DNA from: CAJCIS01 sp965276755
Lineage (GTDB): Bacteria > Pseudomonadota > Alphaproteobacteria > Acetobacterales > Acetobacteraceae
Assembly: GCA_965276755.1 (NCBI GenBank)
Contig: OZ255625.1
Coordinates: forward strand, 806,001 to 870,000
Reading direction: 5' to 3'
DNA length: 64,000 nt
The notes below the pieces were generated by a model. The model did no database searches, was not told the DNA's origin, and saw nothing but the letters and a program-made list of their open reading frames with translations. Position numbers and translations under genes: made by a program. Position 1 is the first letter of the stretch. Each line of letters starts with the position of its first letter. Shown here one piece after another: positions 63,793 to 64,000 of this stretch.

Positions 63793-64000
63793 ATGCAGCT
63801 CCTCTGGTTCCTCCCCACCCACGGTGACGGCCGCTATCTCGCCGCCTCCACGGGCGGCCGCGCACTCACCTTCGACTATCTCCGCCAGGTCGGCATGGCC
63901 GCAGACCAACTCGGCTATTTCGGCGTGCTGCTGCCCACCGGCCGCTCCTGTGAGGACAGTTGGGTCATTGCCTCTGCGGTCGCGCCCTACACGCGCAACC
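63793..64000 (+). CDS. ssuD: FMNH2-dependent alkanesulfonate monooxygenase (5' part)
   Basis: The first 69 codons of SsuD, which releases sulfite from alkanesulfonates with reduced FMN. The start MQLLWFLPTHGDGRYLAAS and the stretch TFDYLRQVGMAADQLGYFGVLLPTGRSCEDSWVIASAVAP are nearly diagnostic (PTHGDGRYL and LLPTGRSCEDSW). The gene continues past the window end. ATG at 63793 has AAGGA 7 bases upstream. It is downstream of ssuA in one operon. Confidence 0.93.
   Translation, partial: MQLLWFLPTHGDGRYLAASTGGRALTFDYLRQVGMAADQLGYFGVLLPTGRSCEDSWVIASAVAPYTRN

Overview
The window looks like a chromosomal segment of a GC-rich alphaproteobacterium, most likely Acetobacteraceae or a close Rhodospirillales relative. 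Supporting this are the 16S sequence around helix 10, the order 16S-tRNA-Ile-tRNA-Ala-23S-5S-tRNA-fMet, an alternative complex III plus caa3 oxidase cluster, a RamB/ScfR-type regulator divergent from isocitrate lyase, and long GT2-GT9 fusion proteins. Genus assignment is inference.

Layout. 1-5.6 kb: the 3' end of hisA, a DUF4337 protein and three sulfotransferase-family genes. 5.7-10.5 kb: a 1591-residue protein joining a DUF4214-like N-terminus, four modules at 120-residue spacing, two GT2-type domains and a GT9 domain. 10.6-26.2 kb: secreted beta-propeller-type proteins, the glyoxylate-cycle pair (regulator and aceA), an acyltransferase, map-radC, an LLM flavoprotein, a metallophosphoesterase, an APC permease and kynU. 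26.4-35 kb: an EF-G gene, a DUF1800-DUF1501 pair, a glucan-type ABC exporter and a phytoene-desaturase-like oxidoreductase. 35.6-36.9 kb: an ISAzo13-family insertion sequence. 36.9-39.8 kb: an enolase-superfamily and TPP-enzyme operon. 40.1-51.7 kb: a 12-gene respiratory operon on the minus strand (actABCDE, actF, a small protein, SCO, cytochrome oxidase II-I-III-IV). 52.0 kb: a ribokinase. 53.0-55.9 kb: a decayed island (broken zwf, dehydrogenase, ISL3 and serine-recombinase remnants) ending at tRNA-fMet. 55.9-62.1 kb: the rRNA operon on the minus strand. 62.8-64 kb: the start of an alkanesulfonate (ssu) operon.

Most striking observations. (1) The rRNA operon has been repeatedly invaded by imperfect palindromes built from TCAG/CTGA words. 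One lies in 16S helix 10 as a hairpin of about 80 nt. Another forms the terminal stem of a roughly 435-nt intervening sequence at 23S helix 45, which encodes a four-helix-bundle (S23/IVS) protein. Others lie in the spacers. (2) At least 13 copies of a G/C-run palindromic repeat (family A) sit at gene ends. Its stem changes in a compensatory way while the GCA/TGC triloop is kept; three sites hold head-to-head inverted pairs, and several copies supply the start or end of an annotated frame. (3) Two further intergenic repeat families (B: stacked GC hairpins; C: A/T-rich GTTCTTTCTT palindromes) share the same niches. Together these repeats occupy many of the intergenic gaps and are the main structure here that ordinary gene annotation does not explain.
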